Below, in pieces: positions 39,698 through 48,152 of a stretch of DNA of 64,000 nt (within the stretch, counting starts at the first letter, position 1; each line of letters opens with the position of its first letter). Origin of the DNA: Pseudoalteromonas sp. T1lg23B (lineage in GTDB: Bacteria; Pseudomonadota; Gammaproteobacteria; Enterobacterales; Alteromonadaceae); the NCBI RefSeq assembly GCF_002964665.1, contig NZ_PQBZ01000042.1:62001-126000 (forward strand), given 5' to 3'. Both the position numbers and the translations under genes were made by a program. The notes beneath the pieces were generated by a model that made no database searches, had not been told where the DNA came from, and worked only from the letters and a program-made list of their open reading frames with translations.

Positions 39698-40006
39698 ACT
39701 TGCTCACCTAGCAATTACCTGTTTCAGTTTTGTGGCATAGATCAGCGAGAGTTGGCTGATAAAGCTGGCGTAAATGTCTCAACTATTCAGAACTTAGAGA
39801 GCGGTAAACGTAGCGTTGGAATGATCAAGGTGTTAGCTGTTATGCGTGCCTTAGGCGAGTTACATGAAATAGATAACTTTATGCCGGAGCCGCCAATTAA
39901 GTCAGCTTCTTTGCTTACAACAAGAAATATAAAACGAAAGCGTGTCTCAAAATCTAAAGATGAAAAAGAACCATCTTCGGGTTTTGTGTGGAATAAAATG
40001 ATTTAG
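39698..40006 (+). pseudogene. truncated XRE-type HTH regulator
   Basis: The open frame encodes the core of an XRE helix-turn-helix (DQRELADKAGVNVSTIQNLESGKRSVG) followed by MRALGELHEIDNFMPEPP, a familiar continuation in small HTH regulators. The frame is closed by TGA at 39695, only 15-20 codons before the HTH, with no ATG and no ribosome site. The first helix of the domain is therefore missing or altered, and the gene looks 5-prime truncated. It marks the left flank of the accessory stretch. A rare TTG start is possible but would cut into the domain. Confidence 0.6.
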
Positions 40007-40714
40007 AATAAGTTAACTTGATTAAAGTTTATCTTACAGTAAACATTATAAATAATATGACGAACAACTTCGCTCTTAAATTGTTGAATTATCCTCCCCA
40101 CCTTAATAGTGCTTTTTTTCATTATTAATGAATAAACTCGACACTAAAGTGAAAAAAATCACAATTATGATTATTCAATTAATTAGCAATTGAGATGTTT
40201 AAGGCGCGAATTTCATTTCCATTTTTAGAGTTTTTTGTCAAACTGGAATTTAATCATTGAGCCTGTGTTAACACTCTTCCAATCTTCAGGGTTTATAAAT
40301 TCACTTTTATTAACAAAAGCTTAGCTTTGTTATAGTTAGCTGTACATAGTTAGCTGTACTAGCTCAGAGTTGATCTGACAGTTACCCGTTTTCAATCGGT
40401 AACAGTCAGCTTAAGCTTAGATTAGCGCTAAATTTTTTCTGCACAAATACGTTTTCTTCTTCCTATGTCTCAAGCGGCGTTCTTCCAAAATACAATTAAT
40501 ATTGATGGTTTCGGTCATTATTGTAATAAACCATCAATTCGTACCTATCCTTTTATAATTCTTCTAGCTAAGCCCAGATTAGTAGTGCGATTACGTGAAA
40601 ATCACTTGATACTTATACCATCAGTATCAGACTACTTCATGAAACATTTGATATTAAACCGCCAAAGGAGGGAGTTGTCATGATAATACAGCTAAGTGTT
40701 TAAAATTAAAATAA
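40007..40714. other. non-coding flank of the ATPase/HNH island
   Basis: About 0.7 kb of AT-rich DNA. A 72-codon frame at 40465-40683 has no ribosome site or recognisable content and is not called. The only structure I see is a short tandem repeat at 40332. No insertion-sequence ends could be defined. Confidence 0.5.
40332..40359 (+). repeat. two perfect tandem 14-base repeats
   Basis: ATAGTTAGCTGTAC occurs twice head to tail without a spacer. It may be a simple duplication or a paired protein-binding site. Confidence 0.7.
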
Positions 40715-41548
40715 TTAAGGGCTACGTTGTTCTAGATGTGCTTTTATATCAGCGTTTGCTAGCATTGCCTCAAGAATTCTGCCATCCCAATGGTTACAAC
40801 TTCTTCGATGTGCTACCTTAATTTCTCCTTCTAACCTGTCAATCATGTCTATCTCTTCTAAACTTGCAATATCTAATATATCTTCAAATTTCTCTTTGGC
40901 ATATTCTAAAGCATAATTTTTTACGTCTAACTCCTTTAGATGCTTTCTAATTCTACGCCTAGAACGTCCACGTACAGATTTTGAAATTGTAATTTTTACT
41001 TCGATAATAGCACCAATAATATCGATGCAATCAGATGTGTCAAAGTTAAAGTTAAAATTAACTTGTGTTAACAAACTTGAGTAATAAGGATGTATAAACT
41101 TAGCACGCTTATCTGTATCGCAATAGAAATGGTTCCATTTTTTAGAAGAGCAGCTGTTACATTGATTTACAAGGTTGTTTGGAAATATAGAAAATTCAGG
41201 CCAAAGACTTTTGGGGATAAAGTGGTCAAGCACCCTTGGTTTACCAGGGCGCCCACAAAAAGGACACTGATGCAATTTTCTATTCCTTAAAATTGAAAGT
41301 TCATGTCCGATAGAAACTGGAGGTGAAGTAAAATAGCCTTCAATAATTTTATTATGCTTTGTTAGCCTTGATGGTAGTGGCTTCCTATGATATTGGGTAA
41401 TGATTTTATCGTAGTCACTGTAAGTTTCTTCTATAAATCGTGAAAGGCGTTTTATATTTCGTGAGTTTTTGGTAGCTGATGATTTTGCTAGATTAAGTAA
41501 ATCATTGTAGCGATTAATTGGTGGTCTTAAATTTGTTACATCAATCAT
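40715..41548 (-). CDS. HNH endonuclease, PtuB-like partner
   Basis: A 277-residue HNH nuclease. A zinc ribbon CPFCGRPGK near residue 94 is followed by the catalytic LDHFIPKSLWPEF near 107, NNLVNQC near 122 and the second Cys pair CNSC, then KWNHF. The N-terminal 90 residues and the C-terminal 130 are helical and basic and may bind nucleic acid or the partner. It starts two bases after the ATPase stop, so translation is coupled. ATPase-HNH pairs of this order are the Septu (PtuA-PtuB) anti-phage systems. The assignment rests on gene architecture and motifs, not on a profile search. Confidence 0.82.
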   Translation of the reverse strand: MIDVTNLRPPINRYNDLLNLAKSSATKNSRNIKRLSRFIEETYSDYDKIITQYHRKPLPSRLTKHNKIIEGYFTSPPVSIGHELSILRNRKLHQCPFCGRPGKPRVLDHFIPKSLWPEFSIFPNNLVNQCNSCSSKKWNHFYCDTDKRAKFIHPYYSSLLTQVNFNFNFDTSDCIDIIGAIIEVKITISKSVRGRSRRRIRKHLKELDVKNYALEYAKEKFEDILDIASLEEIDMIDRLEGEIKVAHRRSCNHWDGRILEAMLANADIKAHLEQRSP

Positions 41549-41550
41549 GG

Positions 41551-43131
41551 TTACTTCTTTTTCTTAGCATATAGATAAGATATTCCTTTAGAACCTAATT
41601 CATCAGACAGTTCATCGATAGCTTTATCAATATTACCTGAATATCTGGTGTCTATAAGATCATCTAAAATTTCTTGATAAGGCTTATCAGTTAATTTGTC
41701 ACCAAATACATCTGCTGATATTCTCTCAAGAGAGTTTCCTAGAGTTTCTATATCTGGTTTTCGACAGCTAAAATTATTTTCAAGTATGTGAACAAAATCT
41801 GATTGAATCTCTCTAGCAATAATTGCGGAGTGAGTTGCAATAATCGCAAACGAGTTAGTTTCGGACAAAACTTTCTTGAGCATAGATATTAACCCAACTT
41901 CTAACTCAGGGTGTAAATACAGTTCTGGCTCGTCAATTAGCAGTAAGGACTCTTTTTTTATTTCGCTAATGATGCTCGGAACAAATAAAGAATACATTCT
42001 CTGACCTGAACTCAACTTTATTTCATTTAATTCTTCATCCAAAAAAACAAGTCCATATGCTTCATCGATATCGTCTGTTTCGTCATATTGATCGTGCAGT
42101 ATTATTTGACCATTAGAGCTTTTGAGTCCAATCTGTTCAAAAGACATAGCCTTTCTTAAAGTGTCATGTATCAATGATATACGATTAAAATCTTTTCTTA
42201 CTCGTCTCGTCTCGTCTAATCTAATAGAATTTATATATGATTTTACGCTTCTTTTAATAAAAGATTCTAAGTTAAAGGATGATGAGTCATCTTTAAAACC
42301 TATATATGAATAACCATTAATATAATCGGTACTATCTCTATCTTGGTTATTACTGTTTAATGTTAAGTGGAGTTCTTTATCTGTGGGGAAGTTATCAAAT
42401 GGCGAGAATGAAGCAGTAATAAGTTTATTGCAGTACGGCCATTCGTTCAGGCTGCTTATTACCCCAGTATAAATGTTAGATATATAATTCAGGGTTCTAG
42501 TTTTTCCACAACCGTTCTTACCTATCAAAATATTAATTCTACTAGGGACCAGAGTTTTCTTATTAAATAACAAATTTAAAGAGTGACCTTTATCTTGATT
42601 TATATTTAATGAAAAACTTGAGAGTTCTTCATAACTACCCAGAGCAGTTTTTAACCCTTTAGATAGAACAGACGTTAGAGATGAATCTCTTAATAAGGAT
42701 AATTTATAACCCTCCCATCGTTGGAAGTCATCTCTGCTCAATGACAATAAACATACATCATTAAGTGCTTTAAGATATTGCTTCACTTCTCGCCTATTTT
42801 CTTTTTCGGAATTAATAATGTTATAATAATCAATATCTTCACCTATTGAGATAAACTCATGATTAGATATATCACTTACATCATAAACTCCGTCTGTGCA
42901 AGGGAACTTATTCTGTATATATTCATGGCTGTTGAAGTTATCTTTAAATAATATTTTTATATTGCCAAGATCAACTTTATTTTTTCCGGAAAGGAAAAAA
43001 CCTCTAAATGTTGTCTTGTAACCAAAGTCGTCCCAAAGATATGTAAAAGGTTTCCCATAGTGATCGGGGAGTAGCATTAAAGTAAAGCTTCTGACTTCTG
43101 AGATTGGTGCATTTGCGTAGAAAATCTTCAT
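41551..43131 (-). CDS. ABC-type AAA ATPase, PtuA-like
   Basis: A 526-residue ATPase of the RecF/OLD/PtuA class. Walker A is GKNGCGKT at about 203-210, the signature LSSGQRM at about 373, Walker B LLLIDEPELYLHP at about 394-406 and the switch histidine ATHSAII near 430. About 195 residues precede the P-loop, an unusually long N-terminal domain that I do not recognise. In Septu the ATPase senses phage and controls the HNH nuclease. No reverse transcriptase (retron-Septu) is nearby. The gene is markedly AT-rich compared with its neighbours, which suggests horizontal transfer. Confidence 0.82.
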   Translation of the reverse strand: MKIFYANAPISEVRSFTLMLLPDHYGKPFTYLWDDFGYKTTFRGFFLSGKNKVDLGNIKILFKDNFNSHEYIQNKFPCTDGVYDVSDISNHEFISIGEDIDYYNIINSEKENRREVKQYLKALNDVCLLSLSRDDFQRWEGYKLSLLRDSSLTSVLSKGLKTALGSYEELSSFSLNINQDKGHSLNLLFNKKTLVPSRINILIGKNGCGKTRTLNYISNIYTGVISSLNEWPYCNKLITASFSPFDNFPTDKELHLTLNSNNQDRDSTDYINGYSYIGFKDDSSSFNLESFIKRSVKSYINSIRLDETRRVRKDFNRISLIHDTLRKAMSFEQIGLKSSNGQIILHDQYDETDDIDEAYGLVFLDEELNEIKLSSGQRMYSLFVPSIISEIKKESLLLIDEPELYLHPELEVGLISMLKKVLSETNSFAIIATHSAIIAREIQSDFVHILENNFSCRKPDIETLGNSLERISADVFGDKLTDKPYQEILDDLIDTRYSGNIDKAIDELSDELGSKGISYLYAKKKK

Positions 43132-43240
43132 ATTCGTTCATATCACATTGATTATATAAGATATATTATCATTAGAAATATTTAATTTGTATTGATTTAA
43201 CGATACATTTTTTCGAATTTCTTGTTAAAATTTATCAGAA

Positions 43241-43807
43241 TCAAAACTCCAAGTTTAACTGAAAAGCGTGTTCCACTCTAATGCGTAATACATCCTCGTA
43301 AACAACCTGTCCAGTATTGTAAGTCCAAGCTGGAATCCTAAGCTTCCCTTGCTTTCTCAATTTCATTAATGAATTATGTGATAAGCCAGTTAGTTGACTT
43401 GCCTTCTGTATTGAAATGACTTCATCTCTTTTGTTGGCGAAGATTTGACTGCAAAAGCTTTTAAATTGTTTAGGTTTAACAAATAGTGAACTAAGCAAAT
43501 CATTATCGGTTTCGTAGCCAACATTAAGTTTTTCATCGAGTGCACCAATTAAAATATCTGCAATGCAAATGTCGTTATAAAGCATCGTTTGCTTAAAGAC
43601 AGCTAAAGGCTCCATATCTTCAATTTGAGAGCTTTGTTTAAACATTTCAAAGATTGGGGACACATCAATTACAGAGCGGTTGTTAAGTCCATTGCGAGTT
43701 TTGGATAAAACAAGCTTAGAAGCTAGTAAAAGTTCAAGACCTGTCAAATCTATACCAAGCAATGATGTTACTAATACAATAAATCTCAAAGTGCCGCGAA
43801 ATCTCAA
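43241..43807 (-). CDS. protein with C-terminal HTH, possibly 5-prime truncated
   Basis: A 188-residue ORF without a good start: the first usable codon is TTG, no ribosome site is seen, and the frame is closed by TGA a few codons upstream. The only clear domain is an excisionase/MerR-like HTH near residues 130-158 (ISIQKASQLTGLSHNSLMKLRKQGKL). It reads toward the ATPase gene with a 109 bp gap and could regulate it. Alternatively it may be the remaining C-terminal end of a larger mobile-element protein such as TniQ. I am sure only of the HTH. Confidence 0.5.
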   Translation of the reverse strand: MRFRGTLRFIVLVTSLLGIDLTGLELLLASKLVLSKTRNGLNNRSVIDVSPIFEMFKQSSQIEDMEPLAVFKQTMLYNDICIADILIGALDEKLNVGYETDNDLLSSLFVKPKQFKSFCSQIFANKRDEVISIQKASQLTGLSHNSLMKLRKQGKLRIPAWTYNTGQVVYEDVLRIRVEHAFQLNLEF

Positions 43808-43982
43808 CTTAAGTGGCTGTGATCACGTAGAACACCCGTCATATTGCGGGACTTCACACTATTTAACATAACGTAAATTATGGGATGTTATATTAAAATA
43901 TCCTTTTCCTTTGTTCTCTTCCAAACACCAATCTTATGTCCAATACTAGACAATATCGGACTTAATATCTTTACTACTAAGC

Positions 43983-44010
43983 TTGACCGAATTATTGCGT
44001 ATTCTATAAT
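43983..44010 (+). promoter_or_regulatory. sigma-70 promoter of the TPR gene
   Basis: TTGACC and TATAAT are separated by 16 bases. Transcription would start near 44017, so translation must begin downstream of that, which rules out the earlier in-frame start at 43880. Confidence 0.7.
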
Positions 44011-44041
44011 TAACACACAATGCTGTTGCTATCGGATTATC

Positions 44042-45064
44042 TTGTTGTTCAAATCATTTCTTTGCTTTATCGCTCTAGCTGTTACCTTTTTTTGTCCACT
44101 TAGTTCGGCTAAGAATAAAGATTATGAATATCAACTAACGCGCGCTCAGTATTTCTCGCGTTCAGACCCAAAACAAGCACTCAATATTTTAGGTAGCATC
44201 AAAGACGTTGCAAAACTAAGCGATGAACAAAAAATAACTTTTTACATATTAAACATGCGGTTATCGCTTATCCTTAACAAACTTGATGAAGTAGAACCTC
44301 ACATCCAACAGCTATTTTTGTACGATGGAAAACCCGAATTTGTTGACCAGTTAGTCAGTATTTTAAGTGGTGCTGGGATCTGGTTGAGAAAGCAAGATTA
44401 TCTTGATGCTGCACAACATACTTTTTCTTGTGCATTAAAACACGCGAGCAAATCATCACAACGTATTGCTCTTTTGATAAGCAGCGCCATAGTAGCCCGC
44501 TATCAACAACAATACGATGTAGCAAAAGCGCTTTACGCTGAAGCGGCACAAATCGCCAAGCGTCGTGATGATCAAAGAGGTTTAGCGACCGTTGAGAATA
44601 ACCTAGGCGCCATAGAGTTGGATCAAGAGAATTTTGCCAAAGCCAATGAGCATTTTCGTAATGCCTTAGCGGGTTTTCAGATGGCTCAAAATCACTCAGG
44701 TCACATCAACTCAGGCATAAATCTGTTGCTGACATTCGTTCTTCAAGAGCAGTTAGTGAACTATCAGCGTTTATACTCACATATTGCCCAGCTTTCTGAA
44801 GAATACCCCGACGATTCGAAAAAAGCCTACTTATTATGGGTCAATACTGCTTACTATCATCGTCAAGGTGTCAATCCAGACGCCGCAACAAGAGAAAAGC
44901 TTGCTGAGGCGTTTGACCAATTGGCTGGCCCACAATTACAACGACTTATCAATAAACATTTAGCAGCGCTTATGGGCGTTGACGTGGTATTGACGCCCCC
45001 TGGGGAGGCAAAGGTAATCACTAACAGCCAATGGTTTGAAAAAATAGCGCGCTGTAACTGGTAG
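44042..45064 (+). CDS. exported tetratricopeptide protein, TTG start
   Basis: The frame is open from 43880, but a strong promoter lies inside it, and the first sensible product begins at TTG 44042 or 44045 with a signal peptide LFKSFLCFIALAVTFFCPLSSA. The mature part of about 315 residues has tetratricopeptide-like helix pairs, best seen in LATVENNLGAIELDQENFAKANEHFRNAL cut into two units near residues 185-215. TPRs bind partner proteins. The partner is unknown. The lack of an ATG and of a clear ribosome site suggests that either a rare start is used or the 5-prime end was changed at the island junction. Confidence 0.65.
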   Translation: MLFKSFLCFIALAVTFFCPLSSAKNKDYEYQLTRAQYFSRSDPKQALNILGSIKDVAKLSDEQKITFYILNMRLSLILNKLDEVEPHIQQLFLYDGKPEFVDQLVSILSGAGIWLRKQDYLDAAQHTFSCALKHASKSSQRIALLISSAIVARYQQQYDVAKALYAEAAQIAKRRDDQRGLATVENNLGAIELDQENFAKANEHFRNALAGFQMAQNHSGHINSGINLLLTFVLQEQLVNYQRLYSHIAQLSEEYPDDSKKAYLLWVNTAYYHRQGVNPDAATREKLAEAFDQLAGPQLQRLINKHLAALMGVDVVLTPPGEAKVITNSQWFEKIARCNW

Positions 45065-45073
45065 TATTCAACT

Positions 45074-45613
45074 TTATCGCTCTAACAGCTCTGAAAGTAC
45101 GATGTTATTGTTGTTGTCTCGGCTACTTCTAATAATCTCATCATGGTTGAACTTTAAACCTGACTTAAGAAGTCTATCGTAAAGTATTACATTAACTGTC
45201 GCTGCCAAATTCATACAACCTTGGGTAGGTACATAGATCACATCTTGGCATAACTTCAACGTTTCTTTATCTAATGAACCATCTTCTGGTCCAAATAGGT
45301 AAAATGCACTTTTTGGATGCTTATATTCGGTAAGTGGTTTTGCACCTTCAATCAGCTCAATCGCAACAGGCGTTGCGCCCAAAGGTAAAACAGACCCTAA
45401 TGAGTCAGTGCCAATCAAAGGGATATTTTGATATACCTTTTTTGTGTCAGTAGTAAATTTACGAGCATTTTCAAAGCGTTTGCCAGTATAAAATACCGAA
45501 TTGACGCCATAACACCCCGCTGCTCGCATCACTGCGCCAACATTACTTGGGCTCTTTGGGTTAGTCAGGCCTATACATGCAAATCCGCTATCAAACATCT
45601 TCTTTCTCATCAC
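45074..45613 (-). CDS. SpoU/TrmH-family RNA 2-prime-O-methyltransferase
   Basis: A 179-residue SPOUT methyltransferase. The three motifs are seen: NPKSPSNVGAVMRAAGCYG (motif 1), FYLFGPEDGSL (motif 2) and VPTQGCMNLAATVNVILYDRL (motif 3), which together form the trefoil knot that binds S-adenosylmethionine. It should methylate a ribose in tRNA or rRNA. The small size without an N-terminal RNA-binding domain is like TrmL, but the exact target is uncertain. Start options are 45613, 45610 and 45598, none with a strong ribosome site. It converges with the TPR gene, nine bases away. Confidence 0.85.
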   Translation of the reverse strand: MMRKKMFDSGFACIGLTNPKSPSNVGAVMRAAGCYGVNSVFYTGKRFENARKFTTDTKKVYQNIPLIGTDSLGSVLPLGATPVAIELIEGAKPLTEYKHPKSAFYLFGPEDGSLDKETLKLCQDVIYVPTQGCMNLAATVNVILYDRLLKSGLKFNHDEIIRSSRDNNNNIVLSELLER

Positions 45614-45726
45614 TAATTACTGCAACGCGAATCTACAGCAATACGTCCAAAAGGTCTAGAGGAATGCGCTTGCCAATAAAGCTGTGGTAATATGGCGACA
45701 ATTAACGAAGTACACCCGAAAAAATT

Positions 45727-46233
45727 ATGAATAACGACACTTTTTGGCAAATTATCGAATCAATACAGCATGAAAATGATGTAAACCTTGCCCTTCGAAC
45801 TGCCCTATCTACGCTTGAAAAAGAAGCTATCGCGCAATTTGATCAACTATATACCCAACAATTAAGACAGCTATGGCATTGGGATAACTGGGCTTTTGCT
45901 TATGTGATCTGTGGTTGCAACAGTGAATATGATTTTTTGGACTTTTGTAATTGGTTGATATTACAAGGTAAAAACAACCTTGATAGCATAGTTAATGACC
46001 CAGAAACGCTAGCTGATTACCCAGACATTCCATATAAAGATAGCCTCCCAGCACCTTATTGTGACGAATTAGATCTCGTGGCTGGTTTACTTTATGAAGA
46101 CATTACAAACGAAGAGTTGCCCTATCACAACGTGGTGAATTTTCAGCCTCAGGGAAAAAAGTTTAAAAACAAACCTAAGTTACTAAAAGAGCAGTTTCCA
46201 AAACTGTATGAAAAGTTCTGGCAGCAGAAATAG
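45727..46233 (+). CDS. DUF4240 protein
   Basis: A 168-residue protein matching the DUF4240 pattern: an opening FWQIIESI, then FDQLYTQQLRQLWHWDNWAFAY cut by a conserved tryptophan cluster, and FCNWLILQGK. Such proteins, often found beside WGR or ankyrin proteins, have no known function. Here it stands alone between a methyltransferase and asd and carries its own terminator. Confidence 0.75.
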   Translation: MNNDTFWQIIESIQHENDVNLALRTALSTLEKEAIAQFDQLYTQQLRQLWHWDNWAFAYVICGCNSEYDFLDFCNWLILQGKNNLDSIVNDPETLADYPDIPYKDSLPAPYCDELDLVAGLLYEDITNEELPYHNVVNFQPQGKKFKNKPKLLKEQFPKLYEKFWQQK

Positions 46234-46235
46234 CA

Positions 46236-46263
46236 ACGGCGCATCTTGCGCCGTTTTGTTTTT
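46236..46263 (+). terminator. terminator of the DUF4240 gene
   Basis: The stem ACGGCGCA/TGCGCCGT with a TCT loop is followed by TTTGTTTTTT, directly after the stop codon. Confidence 0.85.
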
Positions 46264-46360
46264 TAAGTTTCAAATTGTCGTTATATTTGGCACCTTTTCG
46301 ATGCCAATCAACTTGTTAAAAAGCCATGCATTATATGAGTAAAATTAACACCTTCGCTCG

Positions 46361-47473
46361 TTAGTCGTTAAGAATTATGCGTAACATACGACGTAACGGC
46401 TCTGCAGCCCCCCATAGCAATTGGTCGCCTACGGTAAACGCGCTGATATACTCTGGACCCATAGTTAACTTACGAATACGCCCGACAGGGATAGATAACG
46501 TGCCGGTGACGTTTACGGGTGTTAACTCTTGCGCGGTTAATTCCCTATCATTTGGAATAACTTTAACCCATTCGTTATGAGAGGCTAAAATACGTTCAAT
46601 TTCATCCACTGGTAAGTCAGCTTTTAGTTTGATAGTCATCGCTTGCGAGTGACAACGCATTGCGCCAATTCTTACACATAGGCCATCAATTGGTATGGGT
46701 GATTTAGAAGAGCCCAAAATTTTGTTTGCCTCAACCTGCGCTTTCCACTCTTCTTTTGACTGACCAGACTCCATCGGCACATCAATCCATGGAATTAAGC
46801 TACCAGCCAATGGCACACCAAATTGATCTTTTGGTAAGTCTTCTGACTTAATCTTATCAGCCACGATTCTGTCAATTTCCAGAATCGCTGAAGCTGGATC
46901 GGCAAGATGTTCGGCTACTGAAGAATGGATCTCGCCCATTTGAGTGATCAATTCGCGCATATTGCGTGCACCAGCGCCGGAGGCAGCTTGGTAAGTCATC
47001 GGGCTGACCCACTCCACCAAATCTTTCTCAAACAAGCCACCTAACGCTAACAGCATAAGCGACACAGTACAGTTACCGCCAACAAAGGTTTTTACACCCT
47101 GCTCTAGCCCTTGGGTGATCACGTCATTGTTAACTGGATCCAAGATAATAATGCTATCTTGCTCCATACGTAGTGCTGAGGCAGCATCAATCCAATAACC
47201 GTTCCAGCCTGATTCACGCAATGCTGGATAAACAGATTTGGTGTAGTCGCCACCTTGACACGAAATGATGATTTCCATTTCTGACAAGGCGCTTACGTCA
47301 TTAGCATCGAGCAACGGTTTTGCATCACCTGCAAAGTCAGGGCCGAGCTGCCCTGTTTGTGATGTCGTAAAGAAATATGCATCAATCTTTGCAAAATCAT
47401 TTTCTTCTAACATTCTGTGCATTAACACAGAGCCAACCATGCCACGCCAACCAACGAGTCCCACTTTCTTCAT
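46361..47473 (-). CDS. asd: aspartate-semialdehyde dehydrogenase
   Basis: A 370-residue enzyme that reduces aspartyl phosphate to aspartate semialdehyde, the branch point to lysine, diaminopimelate, methionine and threonine. The NADP site is [17 protein letters not shown] and the catalytic cysteine is in [11 protein letters not shown] near residue 134 (Cys135 in E. coli, 367 residues). [17 protein letters not shown] and the histidine in [11 protein letters not shown] complete the active site. The enzyme is normally essential because it feeds peptidoglycan synthesis. Its presence on a plasmid-type replicon is one reason to call this a chromid. Confidence 0.96.
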   Translation of the reverse strand: MKKVGLVGWRGMVGSVLMHRMLEENDFAKIDAYFFTTSQTGQLGPDFAGDAKPLLDANDVSALSEMEIIISCQGGDYTKSVYPALRESGWNGYWIDAASALRMEQDSIIILDPVNNDVITQGLEQGVKTFVGGNCTVSLMLLALGGLFEKDLVEWVSPMTYQAASGAGARNMRELITQMGEIHSSVAEHLADPASAILEIDRIVADKIKSEDLPKDQFGVPLAGSLIPWIDVPMESGQSKEEWKAQVEANKILGSSKSPIPIDGLCVRIGAMRCHSQAMTIKLKADLPVDEIERILASHNEWVKVIPNDRELTAQELTPVNVTGTLSIPVGRIRKLTMGPEYISAFTVGDQLLWGAAEPLRRMLRIILND

Positions 47474-48101
47474 ATTTTGTTTACCTTACTTTAAAAATTA
47501 ATAGACATTGCGTGAGTCTAGACGTCCAAAATAACAAATAAGTCGACATTCGACTAGCCATAATTTACGAATATTTTGCCACGATTTTTTCCGTGTCAAT
47601 CGGGTCCGGCGTGAACCTAGGCGCTCTGTGTCACCAGCTACAGATTGTCATCAATCTCAGCTAGCAAAATAGGCTGTGTCTGCGCTGCATCGTATGGTGC
47701 GATTTAGGTATTGAGTTTTGGTTGCTTGGTGTAGGTACTGGCGTCGAAGCGTTATTCAATGAAGATATAATGAACTGATATTTATCAATATATTATCGAA
47801 AAAAGTATCCGACAATAAAAAACCCCGCAAAGCGGGGTTTGGATACAACATGTAAAGGTTGTCCTAATCTGATGTTCACAACATCAATTCAGAACTCGGT
47901 TCCAGGTTGTTTTATAATTATTAGTTATAACCTTAAAGATTCGGTGCACTTTAAAGTATAAAGATGACAAATTTATTAAACTGCTGACATTTATACTTAA
48001 ATTTTTTTGTTAAGTGCCAGTTCACTTAACCTTATGTCGATATTCTACGTCACATGTCATATTTTGGCAATGTAATCTAATTATTTTTTATGAGGCACAA
48101 A
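47474..48101. other. intergenic region with an orphan terminator
   Basis: A 0.63 kb gap without a protein gene. A strong minus-strand terminator at 47814-47840 lies 260 bp beyond the receptor gene's own terminator. Between them the minus strand around 47841-47960 can fold (GATGTT and AACATC arms around GTG). A small RNA transcribed leftward and ending at that terminator would explain the arrangement, but no promoter stands out. Confidence 0.4.
47814..47840 (-). terminator. orphan terminator, possibly of a small RNA
   Basis: The nine-base stem AAACCCCGC/GCGGGGTTT around AAA has TTTTTT on the minus-strand side. No protein gene ends just upstream of it. Confidence 0.75.
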
Positions 48102-48126
48102 AAAGCCAAGGATAGACCTTGGCTTT
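48097..48126 (-). terminator. terminator of the TonB-dependent receptor gene
   Basis: The stem AAAGCCAAGG/CCTTGGCTTT with a five-base loop is followed on the minus strand by TTTTTT, 27 bases after the receptor stop. Confidence 0.85.
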
Positions 48127-48152
48127 AAATTTATAGCGACAAATTTAGTTAA

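Noticed and set aside
40465..40683. A 72-codon plus-strand ORF left of the HNH gene
   Set aside because: Composition like random AT-rich DNA, with no ribosome site.
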